The notes under the pieces are model-generated. The model was not told the origin of the DNA, did not search any database, and worked only from the letters and a program-made list of their open reading frames with translations. From NCBI GenBank assembly GCA_902465605.1, contig CABQNT010000025.1:1-25666 (forward strand): a DNA stretch of 25,666 bases, read 5' to 3'. The position numbers were made by a program, and so were the translations under genes. Positions within the stretch are counted from its first letter, which is position 1; each line of letters starts with the position of its first letter. This DNA comes from Prevotella sp902465605. GTDB lineage: Bacteria; Bacteroidota; Bacteroidia; Bacteroidales; Bacteroidaceae. Of this stretch, positions 15,475 to 23,734 are shown piece after piece.

Positions 15475-17484
15475 TTACTTTTTCAACAAGAAATCAGCGG
15501 TTCGGGTAGGAGAATACAGTTCCCAGAGAGAAGCCACGGTCCAGCCCGGTGCGAAGATGTCGTTGTAGAAGCCTTTGCCATTGCGTCCATAGTCCCATGC
15601 GGTGTGCTGAACCACTTCAGGATAAAAGCCCTCCATGCCAATGCCGCACATACGGTTGGTGGTTGGCAAGAGTTGGTTCAGTGAAGAATAGATTACGTCG
15701 TACATTTTACCAAACCGAGGCTCGTTGATCTGTTTGCCCAACCACTTCATGATGTGCGGAAACTCGAAGACAAAAACATCGATGTGATTGTTCTCTACCG
15801 ACACATTGCCCCATCCACGACTGCGGAAACCTAAGTCGCCGAGCATCTGACCTTCGGCAAATGGCACGTCCCAAAGATAATACCACGACAAGGCGAAATA
15901 GGTAGCTTTGCGACATAGGTCGATATAGTGCTGGCGTTCTTTGCCTTTGGTCACCATGGCCAGGTAGTAAGTAGACGTGACGGCGGCGATGGCAGCTTCC
16001 TTGTCTTCACAGTTGGCATCGAGGGTTGATGAGAAATAGTCAGCGGGGGCAATGATGTTCTTTTCCACATAGTCCACCGTCCGCTTGGCTGACTTGAGAT
16101 AGTTCTTGTTGCCAAAATATCGATATCCCATGACCAACGTCGAGGTGGCCGATGGTGTGCTGCCGCCACTGGCATCTACATCAGAACCATCGTCGTTGAA
16201 CTTGCGGGCAAAGTGACCGTCCGTCTTCTGCAACTTGATAAGGTTGTCGAGCAGCGCGCGCGTCTTCGTTTCCCAAGACTTATGCTTGCGTCCTTGGCTC
16301 TTTTCGTATTTCAGATAATGAAGAATGGCATAAACCGCCTCAGACTGTTGACGAATGGAGTGTACCTCCTCGGCGTTAAGTCCCTCGCGATCGAAGTTAA
16401 CGAAGTCGCGCAGATAGCCATTTTGCGTGAAGCCATGCTCGAGATAACTGTCAAAGATGGCCTGTCCCTGCCGAACCAAATCGCTCTGTCCATTCTTTTC
16501 ACCATATTCTATCTGGTTGAACGCATTCAACAGCACGCGACCCACGAAGCCCAACTGAACCTCACCTACCGGTGTACAGCGGTCGATGTGTAGCGTCATG
16601 CCTGAATTAAACTTCAAAGGATATTTGGAAACATACGACCTGCGGAAGTAATTGCATAGGGTCGACTTCATTTCTTCAGCGGTATATAAGGCACGAAGCG
16701 GTTTCGGTTGCATGCGGTCGAACGTGCTTGTCCATGTGTTGGCCAAGAACTCGCTGAAGTCGGCGGCCTGTTCCTTGCGCACAATCCATGTCAGGGTGCG
16801 GCTCTCACCCTTCTCCAACTTCATGAAAGCCTCGATGGAAGGTGCCAAGGTTAATTTACGAATATAGCGTTTCGGCGTTTCCACATATGGGAAACCAAAG
16901 GTCAACTTGGCCACGCCGCTCTCGTTATTAAAGCCAACATAGCCGATAGAGGTCTTACCCGACACGATAACCTCACCTTCTTGTGCCGTGGTTAGTGCTT
17001 CGGCAGGCTCATCCAACTGGCGCAAAATGGTCATTCCTTGGCCTGATTTCAGGTTGAAAGCGCCACTCAGTGGCGACGACAAGCGGTCTTCCCGAACGTT
17101 CCAACTCTTCGAAGTGTGGAAGGATGGGGCTTCTTTGGGCGACCGCAAATTCTTATGATACCAAAATCCCGGCAGGTAGAAGTCGCAGTCGTTGGTGTTG
17201 AATCCCGTGCTAACCGCCCCGCCAAAGTTAAAATATACTTTCTCGTTGGCGCGGATGGTCACGGCAATCACCTCATCTTCTCCATGACGGCTCACTGTCT
17301 TGGTGAGGGTCAAAGGCAATGGAGCAGAGGCTTCGAGCTTCCCATTGCGATCAGTTAAGGTATAAGTAACGGCCTTGTTTCCCGGTTGTTTCAAACTGAT
17401 ATGACTCTCCACATCAGTAGCATAGGTCATTTGTGATGCCAAAAGGGCACAGGTCAAGAGTAAACTTTTCAATGATTTCTTCAT
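15475..17484 (-). CDS. Secreted (alpha/alpha)-barrel protein of the PUL, function unassigned
   Basis: Start placed at 17484 (MKKSLKSLLLTCALLASQ), which puts the signal peptide at the N-terminus; an ATG at 17529 would add 15 hydrophobic residues. 669 residues. Residues about 22-245 look like a beta-sandwich (EDEVIAVTIRANEKVYFNF; GYVGFNNESGVAKLTFGF). Residues about 265-660 are helical with repeated aromatic and Gly-rich turns (TQNGYLRDFVNFDREGLN; GHFARKFNDDGS; GGSTPSATSTLVMGYRYF; GWGNVSVENNHIDVFVFE), a pattern typical of six-hairpin glycosidases. I do not recognise the family. Acidic residues in FDRE (365-368), NDDGSDVD and DVPFAEG are candidate catalytic positions. Directly before the GH43 gene, after the susD attenuator. 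Probably a glycosidase or lyase acting on the same glycan. Confidence 0.7.
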   Translation of the reverse strand: MKKSLKSLLLTCALLASQMTYATDVESHISLKQPGNKAVTYTLTDRNGKLEASAPLPLTLTKTVSRHGEDEVIAVTIRANEKVYFNFGGAVSTGFNTNDCDFYLPGFWYHKNLRSPKEAPSFHTSKSWNVREDRLSSPLSGAFNLKSGQGMTILRQLDEPAEALTTAQEGEVIVSGKTSIGYVGFNNESGVAKLTFGFPYVETPKRYIRKLTLAPSIEAFMKLEKGESRTLTWIVRKEQAADFSEFLANTWTSTFDRMQPKPLRALYTAEEMKSTLCNYFRRSYVSKYPLKFNSGMTLHIDRCTPVGEVQLGFVGRVLLNAFNQIEYGEKNGQSDLVRQGQAIFDSYLEHGFTQNGYLRDFVNFDREGLNAEEVHSIRQQSEAVYAILHYLKYEKSQGRKHKSWETKTRALLDNLIKLQKTDGHFARKFNDDGSDVDASGGSTPSATSTLVMGYRYFGNKNYLKSAKRTVDYVEKNIIAPADYFSSTLDANCEDKEAAIAAVTSTYYLAMVTKGKERQHYIDLCRKATYFALSWYYLWDVPFAEGQMLGDLGFRSRGWGNVSVENNHIDVFVFEFPHIMKWLGKQINEPRFGKMYDVIYSSLNQLLPTTNRMCGIGMEGFYPEVVQHTAWDYGRNGKGFYNDIFAPGWTVASLWELYSPTRTADFLLKK

Positions 17485-17526
17485 AAAAAATATTAGTAAT
17501 AGTTTAATAACCAGTTTAACTTTTTG

Positions 17527-17534
17527 CAAAGTTA
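17527..17534 (-). promoter_or_regulatory. -7 element, possible internal promoter for the PUL enzyme genes
   Basis: On the minus strand the sequence reads TAACTTTG, an exact -7 match, between the susD-proximal hairpin and the start at 17484. No TTTG lies 19-21 nt upstream. Predicted start near 17523 would give a ~39-nt AT-rich leader. Confidence 0.4.
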
Positions 17535-17562
17535 ATCATTTCAGCGCATTTATAAGAATTTA

Positions 17563-17600
17563 AAAATGAGAAAGGAGGGTTTCTTACTCCCTCCTTTCTC
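17563..17600 (-). terminator. Hairpin with U-run after susD (attenuator)
   Basis: GAGAAAGGAGGG and CCCTCCTTTCTC (17568-17579 and 17589-17600) form a perfect 12-bp stem with a 9-nt loop. On the minus-strand transcript it is followed by ATTTTTAA, the form of an intrinsic terminator. It lies 28 nt beyond the susD stop, before the enzyme genes of the same PUL, so it probably limits read-through and keeps susCD expression above that of the enzymes. Confidence 0.7.
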
Positions 17601-17628
17601 AATGATGATAAATTCCTTCAACCCCAGG

Positions 17629-19203
17629 TTAGTATTGATAACCCTCTGTTGGTTTCAATTTAGGATTACGCTGAATCTCGTTTTCAGAGATGGGCCATAC
17701 CAAGTCTGATTGCTTGAATGTTTTACCCGAACCGTTGGTAGCCCCGATAAGGTCAACATAGGTAACTTGTCTCTTGGTGCTTGAAATGACAGGGAACTTC
17801 ATGGTACGGACGCAATCGTCCCAAATCTTGAACTCTAAGGGGAACTCTCGCAGACGTTCTGTCCAACAAGCCTCGATAAACTTCTCTTTGGAAAGGGCTT
17901 GCAAAACAGAGGTTAATTCAGCAACGGTCTTGCCTAATGCACGACTTTGCACTTGTGCAAGATAACCGGCTGCCTCAGCATTCACGCCAGTACTCTGAGC
18001 AATAGCTTCGGCAGCATCAAGCAAGGTTTCTGCGTAGCGATAAACATTCCAGTCTTTCGTTCCACGACCTGTAACCTCCATGGCTTCTTGGTCGAAATAG
18101 TACCACGCGCCAAATTCATCTGCCGACGCAGCTTTCCATGTCTTATTATCCACTTGGTTGGTGTATTCCCACACGAAGAACTGCTGATTTTTCGCACGAA
18201 GATCTCCTTCATCATAAATGTTTAAGAAGGAAGCTTTCAATGGACCAAACACGCGTTCGAAAATAGAATACTTGCTGAACACGCTGGTGGCACTACCGCT
18301 AAAGGCATAGGTTGGCCACCAACCGCTGGTCGAAACCGTGTTATCATACTCTTGTGCATAAATCACCTCATCCAGGTCGTCCGTGGTACGCAGCTTGTTG
18401 TATGCGCTACCAAGGGCCAGGTCGTCGTTCGTTGTCAACGAATAACCGCCGTTGTTGATGATGTCTCTAGCGGTAGAGGCTGCCTCAGCATACTTCCCCA
18501 GATACATGTAGACATCTGTCAAAGCCATTTCTGCCACATATTTGGTAATGCGGTGATTCGCATCTTGCCACTTGTTAGCTACCAATGAGGCTACAGCGTC
18601 TTTCAAATCGTTAACAACCAGCTCCATAATCGTTGCTTTGGCAGTTCGTTCATAATTCATATTTGCCGCACCGTCGGTAAAAGGTTCTGTTGACAAAGGC
18701 ACGTCACCGAAGGTTTTGGCTAGGAAGAAATAGTTGAATCCACGAAAGAACTTGGCTTCACCTAAATATTGTTTTTTATTTGCTGCCGAAAGGGTTACGC
18801 CTTCACCATCGACACCTTTTATCACGCTGTTGGCAACATTAATCGCATCGTAGCATCCATCCCATACGCCATCAACAACACCCGACACCGTGTTCACTTG
18901 GCTCTGGCGTGTCAATTCGCGCGCATATTGACAGGTTCGCTCCTGTCCTTCGTATGAATTTCTAAAGTATCCAGTCAGCATGCTGTTCAAGGTTGCGAAC
19001 GAACCTATATAGGCACTGTTGGCCGATGCAATCTGGCGGATAGCGCCACTACGGTACAAATAGTTTACTTGTCCCAGAAAATGAGCATCCGTTTTGTTGA
19101 AGTCTTGGTTCGTGAGAATAGAGCCGGGACTCTCTTTCAGGAAGTCTTCGCAAGAAGTTAGCGTCAGCCCGGCACAAGCCAAAATAATAAATATCTTTTT
19201 CAT
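17629..19203 (-). CDS. SusD/RagB-family glycan-binding outer-membrane lipoprotein
   Basis: 524 residues. Signal peptide with lipobox LTSC, so C18 should be lipidated; the mature start CEDFLKESPGS is typical of SusD proteins. TPR-like helices are interspersed through the N-terminal half (GVVDGVWDGCYDAINVAN; YLGEAKFFRGFNYFFLAKTFGDVP; VAEMALTDVYMYLGKYAEAA). The family's C-terminal signature is present: YRYAETLLDAAEAI, then ERLREFPLEFKIWDDCVR, and a final WPISENEIQRNPKLK. SusD caps the SusC barrel from outside and presents the oligosaccharide. It follows susC by 29 nt. Ligand identity cannot be inferred from sequence. Confidence 0.96.
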   Translation of the reverse strand: MKKIFIILACAGLTLTSCEDFLKESPGSILTNQDFNKTDAHFLGQVNYLYRSGAIRQIASANSAYIGSFATLNSMLTGYFRNSYEGQERTCQYARELTRQSQVNTVSGVVDGVWDGCYDAINVANSVIKGVDGEGVTLSAANKKQYLGEAKFFRGFNYFFLAKTFGDVPLSTEPFTDGAANMNYERTAKATIMELVVNDLKDAVASLVANKWQDANHRITKYVAEMALTDVYMYLGKYAEAASTARDIINNGGYSLTTNDDLALGSAYNKLRTTDDLDEVIYAQEYDNTVSTSGWWPTYAFSGSATSVFSKYSIFERVFGPLKASFLNIYDEGDLRAKNQQFFVWEYTNQVDNKTWKAASADEFGAWYYFDQEAMEVTGRGTKDWNVYRYAETLLDAAEAIAQSTGVNAEAAGYLAQVQSRALGKTVAELTSVLQALSKEKFIEACWTERLREFPLEFKIWDDCVRTMKFPVISSTKRQVTYVDLIGATNGSGKTFKQSDLVWPISENEIQRNPKLKPTEGYQY

Positions 19204-19232
19204 ATTTCGATTTTTCTTTGAGTATTGTTTAA

Positions 19233-22200
19233 TTAGAAAGTTACATTCATGCCAAGTGTAAAGGTCCTGGCTCTCGGATAGGAGAAGAAAGTCATGTTTT
19301 GTCCGAAGTGATTGCCTTGCGAGGTCGCTTCAGGATCATAGCCCTTGAAATCTTTCGAGCAAAGCAACCAAAGATTCTGACCACTTACATACAGTCTCAA
19401 AGCATCAATGCCCAGTTTGCCACATGCTTCTTTACCAAACGTATAACCTAACTGCAACATGTTCAGGCGCAGGTAAGAACCATCCGTAATCCATGCCGAG
19501 TCAATGGTGGTATCTTGTCCAGCATGACCGTTGTTAGCCATACGAATCATTTGTTGCATCGTTTCTGGATTCGTTCCGTCGTAAGCACCATACAGGATAT
19601 CCTTTAACCCATTGGTCAATCCAAAGCGGTCGTAGGTAGAGTGGAAGAACTGTTGCATGGTCTCAACGCCAGCCACAAACTGCCAATCCATCGTGAAGTC
19701 CCAGTTGCGATACTTCAGGTTGTTAATCCAGCTGCCTGTCCAGTTGGGGAATCCCTTACCCAATACTTCTTTCTTGGCCGAACGGTTGGGGCGTCCAATC
19801 TGCTCTAGCGAATAGCGTTTCTTGCCCACGGCATCTTTCGAGCAAAGATTGTTATTGAAGTCTTCGGCGGTCCATACCACGTTCTCTTGCATCTCTTTCG
19901 TTATCACGCCATAGCGACGGTAACCATAGAAGCTTCCCATACTTTCGCCTACACGAAGAATCGACTCTGAACCACCTACCCAGTACATCAACTCGATATC
20001 CTCGTCATTATCTCCGAGGTGGAGTATCTTGTTCTTGTTGTAGTTCGTGTTGAGGGTGGTCTGCCATGTGAAGTCATTCGTGCGGACAGGATAAGCAGAA
20101 ATCATGATGTCGAGTCCGGAGTTCTTTACAGAACCGATGTTCTTGTAGATTGATGAGAAACCCGTGAAATGAGGAACTGGACAATCCAACAACAAGTTTG
20201 TCGTCTTCTTGGTATACCATGATAAATCAAGATTCAGCGCATTGTTGAACAAACCTAATTCGAAACCAATGTCAAACTGTGCTGTCTTCTCCCATTTCAA
20301 CTCAGTATTTGCCATCGAACTCAGTCGATAGTAGGAAGAACGGGAAGCGTTAAGGAGTAGTGTTCCTGCATTAGTACGGGCCAACGAACGGTATGTACCA
20401 ATCTCAGAGTTACCGGTCAGTCCATAACTGGTATGGAATTTCAAGTTGCTCACGGCTGTGACGTCTTTTAAGAAATCTTCCTCAGAGGCAATCCATGCTA
20501 AACCGGCAGAGGGGAAGAAAGCATATTTGTTGTTCTCACCAAATTTGGACGAACCATCATAACGCCCCGTCACCGTTGCTGAATAACGATCCATGTAGGT
20601 ATAAGCCAAACGGAGGAAATATGAGTTCATGGCCCACTCATCAATGTTCGAGCTTGGTGACTCTGGGTTGGTTCCAACGCCCATGTTGTTATCTTCAAAG
20701 AAGTCGTCGGTGAAACCTTCTGTTACCGCACCGTTGGCCCGCGAGGTGTAGCCAGTCCAAGAAAGACCCAGCATACCGTTGAAACGATGGCGGTCAACGG
20801 TCTTGTTGTAGGTTAGGTATGTTTCCTCCTGCCAGTACAGGTTGCTGTAATGTGAGTATTCAGCTCGGCCATTAGGCATGGAGATATTGTTCAGCGTTGT
20901 GGCGGCATAGCGACGGTAGTCAATGCCGTGCCAGTCGATACCCAACTGTGTTTTCAAATCCAGGTTAGGCAACAGATGGAATGTTAAAGCTGCATTGCCA
21001 AAGATTTGTGTGTTATAGTACATGCGTTTTTGCTGTTCCAGAATCATGGCAGGGTTTGACATTCCTTCAAATCCATAGTTCATCTTAGGTGACGTGGCCG
21101 TGGTATAGTTGCCCGTGTCAGGTTCTCTTAACGGCAGCCATGGCAGCATTTCAATCATGGTGCGGCGCGCTTCCTGACCACCACCGTATGCATCGGTGAA
21201 ACGACCCCACATGTGGTTCACCAACAAGTTGACACCTGTTGTCAGCCAGTTGGTAGGATTGGCATCATAAGCCATCTTGGCGCTCACACGCTTGTTCCAT
21301 GTATTGTTCATGATGCCTTGATAATCAGAGTAGTTCAAGAATGCACCCATCGACGATTTGGCCCCAGCTTGCTGAATGTTCACCTGGTGGTTGTGCGAAA
21401 TGGTCGTGCGGGTGGCTTCGTCCTGCCAATCGGTATCATACAGCGGATTACCATTGGCGTCGAAATAGTTGCGGTCGGTAAACCAGTCGGTACGATTCAG
21501 TGACCACTTCTTGCCGTTATAAGTGTTTTCGTTCTCCAGACCTTTCATCCAAGCGTCGGTCCACTCTTGTGCATTCAGCAAGTCCATCTTGCGTGCGATG
21601 CTGCGCATGCTTACCGAACCCTGGTAACTAATCTTCGTACCGGTATCGCCTTTCAGGCCTCGCTTGGTGGTCACCATAATCACGCCATTAGCACCACGCG
21701 CACCGTAAATGGCGGTTGCCGAAGCATCTTTCAGCACCTCCATCGACTCGATGTCGTTAGGGTTTACCAGGGCGAAGTCGCTCATCACCACGCCATCAAC
21801 CACATATAATGGGTCCGAACTGGCATTGATGGTGGCCATGCCTCGGATAATCACGCGGGGCTTGGAGGTGGCTATGTCTTCTGAATTGGAGAACACGTTC
21901 ACACCAGAGGCCTTGCCGCGAAGGTTGTCCAATGCAGAGAAATTCTGCGACTTGGTGAGCTCTTCACCCTTTGCAACAGCGATGGAGCCCGTCACGTCCG
22001 ACTTCTTCATCACGCCATAGCCTACCACAACAACATCGTCCAGCATCTGACGGTCTTCCACCAACACCACATGGAGAGTAGAAGATTGACCTGCATTGAT
22101 GGTTTGTGTCTGATAACCAATGTATGACACTTGTATCTGGGTGCCTGCTGGCACATCCACGACACATTGACCATTGATGTCGGTAGACCCGCCCGACTTG

Positions 22201-22427
22201 GTTTCCATCACCAAAACACTGGCGCCGATAATAGGTTCGTTGGCGGCATCAACTACCGATACCGTCACCTTTCGCATGTTTTGCTGTAACAGAGAAGAGC
22301 CGCCGCTTGTGTTGTCGGCAGCACACACGGTTTCAAATGGCACGGCGCAGATTGAAAGCGTGCAGACTGAGAATAAGATCAGCGAACGATTCTTCGCTTT
22401 TCTTAAGATTCTGTTTTCTTTAATCAT
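19233..22427 (-). CDS. SusC/RagA-family TonB-dependent transporter
   Basis: 1064 residues. Signal peptide to about residue 36 (VPFETVCA). A carboxypeptidase-regulatory-like domain at about 53-125 (VTVSVVDAANEPIIGASVLV; QVSYIGYQTQ) is followed by the TonB box region DVVVVGYG, the plug (LDNLRGKASGVNVF; DPLYVVDGV; DIESMEVLKDASATAIYG; GANGVIMVTTKRG) and a 22-strand barrel ending in aromatic F1064 (FTLGMNVTF). It lacks an N-terminal signalling (STN) domain, so it is not itself wired to an ECF sigma/anti-sigma pair. It imports the PUL's oligosaccharide across the outer membrane using TonB energy, paired with the SusD lipoprotein. First gene of the operon. Confidence 0.97.
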   Translation of the reverse strand: MIKENRILRKAKNRSLILFSVCTLSICAVPFETVCAADNTSGGSSLLQQNMRKVTVSVVDAANEPIIGASVLVMETKSGGSTDINGQCVVDVPAGTQIQVSYIGYQTQTINAGQSSTLHVVLVEDRQMLDDVVVVGYGVMKKSDVTGSIAVAKGEELTKSQNFSALDNLRGKASGVNVFSNSEDIATSKPRVIIRGMATINASSDPLYVVDGVVMSDFALVNPNDIESMEVLKDASATAIYGARGANGVIMVTTKRGLKGDTGTKISYQGSVSMRSIARKMDLLNAQEWTDAWMKGLENENTYNGKKWSLNRTDWFTDRNYFDANGNPLYDTDWQDEATRTTISHNHQVNIQQAGAKSSMGAFLNYSDYQGIMNNTWNKRVSAKMAYDANPTNWLTTGVNLLVNHMWGRFTDAYGGGQEARRTMIEMLPWLPLREPDTGNYTTATSPKMNYGFEGMSNPAMILEQQKRMYYNTQIFGNAALTFHLLPNLDLKTQLGIDWHGIDYRRYAATTLNNISMPNGRAEYSHYSNLYWQEETYLTYNKTVDRHRFNGMLGLSWTGYTSRANGAVTEGFTDDFFEDNNMGVGTNPESPSSNIDEWAMNSYFLRLAYTYMDRYSATVTGRYDGSSKFGENNKYAFFPSAGLAWIASEEDFLKDVTAVSNLKFHTSYGLTGNSEIGTYRSLARTNAGTLLLNASRSSYYRLSSMANTELKWEKTAQFDIGFELGLFNNALNLDLSWYTKKTTNLLLDCPVPHFTGFSSIYKNIGSVKNSGLDIMISAYPVRTNDFTWQTTLNTNYNKNKILHLGDNDEDIELMYWVGGSESILRVGESMGSFYGYRRYGVITKEMQENVVWTAEDFNNNLCSKDAVGKKRYSLEQIGRPNRSAKKEVLGKGFPNWTGSWINNLKYRNWDFTMDWQFVAGVETMQQFFHSTYDRFGLTNGLKDILYGAYDGTNPETMQQMIRMANNGHAGQDTTIDSAWITDGSYLRLNMLQLGYTFGKEACGKLGIDALRLYVSGQNLWLLCSKDFKGYDPEATSQGNHFGQNMTFFSYPRARTFTLGMNVTF

Positions 22428-23195
22428 TGTAAATTTAGGTTTTAGTTTTTAATATAGGCCGCATATCCATTCAAGTAACCTGCTCACCAAACACAACCCT
22501 CACATGAAGAAGAATTTGAATGAGTGTTAAGTCTTGCGTGTAGCAAAGTTTTCTCTTATGTGTTATTAGGCTAAAGCAAAATTAAATAATAATCTGATGA
22601 ATAGCTATTAATAAACTCTTTTTGTTTAAATTTTACTTAAATTAAAACATTATTATGATTCGTTTTTTCACGCCACACCGGCATGAATTTTCTTGACAAC
22701 CTACTGCTTCATATTTCGCTTATTTCAAAACAGACCTGCCTTGTGTCGCAAATTTGCCCTAAAAACGCCATCTTTCTATGTTGTTCATCATGAATAGTTT
22801 ACGTCTGTGGCATCGCCGCGTGTGGCAATCTAACACGCCTTTGTAGGTTAAAAGCATTGCTTGAAGGGTGCAATTTGCATGCTTTTGCCTGGTTAAACCT
22901 TATCTATTGCCACCCTAAATGATGCTTTTAAGCGATAAAAAACAAGAATTTGGGGGTAAAAATCTATTTTTCTTTCCAATTTACCTCCTACTTGTCGCCT
23001 GTTTGCCTATTAATTTTTTCTATATTGAAAGTTTCATTGTGCCGTTTTTGGGGCGTTTATTGGTAAAAAAAGCGCACAATAGTTTCAATTCCTGTCTATG
23101 TGTTTTCTATCCGAATGTCTTCCATCTATCCTTGATTTTAACGAACGTAACGCTGGGGTGGCCATTGCCTGTCAAATAGAAAAGTGAAGCTTTTA
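22428..23195. other. Upstream region of the PUL, no gene supported
   Basis: About 770 bp, AT-rich. A minus-strand TAATTTTG (22584-22577) matches the -7 consensus about 150 nt before susC, but has no proper -33, as expected of an activator-dependent PUL promoter. An 86-codon plus-strand frame (22919-23179) is Phe/Leu-rich low-quality sequence and I do not call it. GCGTGT and ACACGC form a 6-bp dyad at 22819-22839. No PUL regulator gene is present here. Confidence 0.45.
22850..22886. repeat. Inverted repeat in the PUL upstream region
   Basis: AAAAGCATTGC (22850-22860) mirrors GCATGCTTTT (22877-22886) with one extra T in the left arm; the 16 nt between are ttgaagggtgcaattt. It lies about 420 bp upstream of susC in non-coding DNA. 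It may be a dispersed intergenic repeat of the genome; within the window it occurs once. Confidence 0.4.
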
Positions 23196-23227
23196 TTTGG
23201 GTCGAACTAATAAAATGTTTATCTTTG
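23196..23227 (+). promoter_or_regulatory. tRNA-Arg promoter
   Basis: TTTG (23196-23199), 20 nt, TATCTTTG (23220-23227): exact consensus. The transcript would start near 23231, about 30 nt before the tRNA. Confidence 0.75.
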
Positions 23228-23261
23228 CACACCCACACAATGCTGCGGCAGACGCAGATTC

Positions 23262-23333
23262 GCTCCCATAGTTAAATGGATAGAACGTAGGTTTCCTAAA
23301 CCTTTGATCCGGGTTCGATTCCCGGTGGGAGTA
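23262..23333 (+). tRNA. tRNA-Arg (anticodon CCT)
   Basis: 72 nt. Acceptor arms GCTCCCA / TGGGAGT pair (first pair G-U), D arm GTTA...GAAC, anticodon loop TTCCTAA reading CCT between AGGT and ACCT, and T arm CCGGG-TTCGATT-CCCGG. The discriminator is A and CCA is not encoded. The outermost anticodon-stem pair is T-T, a mild irregularity. tRNA-Arg genes are common integration targets, but no integrase or duplicated tRNA end is visible next to it. Confidence 0.95.
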
Positions 23334-23350
23334 CTTTTCGCAAACTATCA

Positions 23351-23381
23351 ACGCCAACCCGTTGTGCGTGTAACCTTTTTT
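23351..23381 (+). terminator. Probable tRNA terminator
   Basis: ACGCCAA (23351-23357) pairs with TTGTGCGT (23362-23369) around a single bulge, and a run of six T follows at 23376-23381. The stem is short and the U-run is six bases away, so the call is moderate. Confidence 0.4.
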
Positions 23382-23734
23382 CGCCTCTCTAAAAGCAATT
23401 CTCTAATGTCCAATGCCTATGATTGCTGAATAGTAAGCCGAGGAATAGAACACACTTTAACTAAAGTTAAATTACGGAAAGAGTATAAAAAATCTTTTTT
23501 TTTATTCATACCTTTGGAGGGGATTAGGATATATGATGGAGATACTTAGCTAAGCCGAGTTATATCAATTAAGCCAATTTCGATTAATAACACATCGCCA
23601 ATACATGGTCTGAACGAAGTAAGTATCAACAGAATAAAATAGTTTAACTAACATATAGTAAAGTGCCCCATTCCTTCAGAACAGATAATAAAATATTTAC
23701 TATAGATTGTAGAACTACCAAAACTGATTAAAAA
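23382..23734. other. Long 5' region of the surface-protein gene, no gene supported
   Basis: AT-rich. TACCTTTG (23509-23516) is an exact plus-strand -7 element without a matching -33; if used, the message would have a leader of about 215 nt. Inside it is a 6-codon frame (ATG ATG GAG ATA CTT AGC TAA) near 23534. I see no strong hairpin or known riboswitch. Confidence 0.4.

Noticed and set aside
22919..23179. 86-codon plus-strand frame
   Set aside because: Phe/Leu-rich from AT-rich DNA, no promoter or family resemblance, in a region that otherwise looks non-coding.
23262..23333. tRNA-Arg as the attachment site of an integrated element
   Set aside because: No integrase or duplicated tRNA end nearby; the mobile-element genes are 20 kb away.
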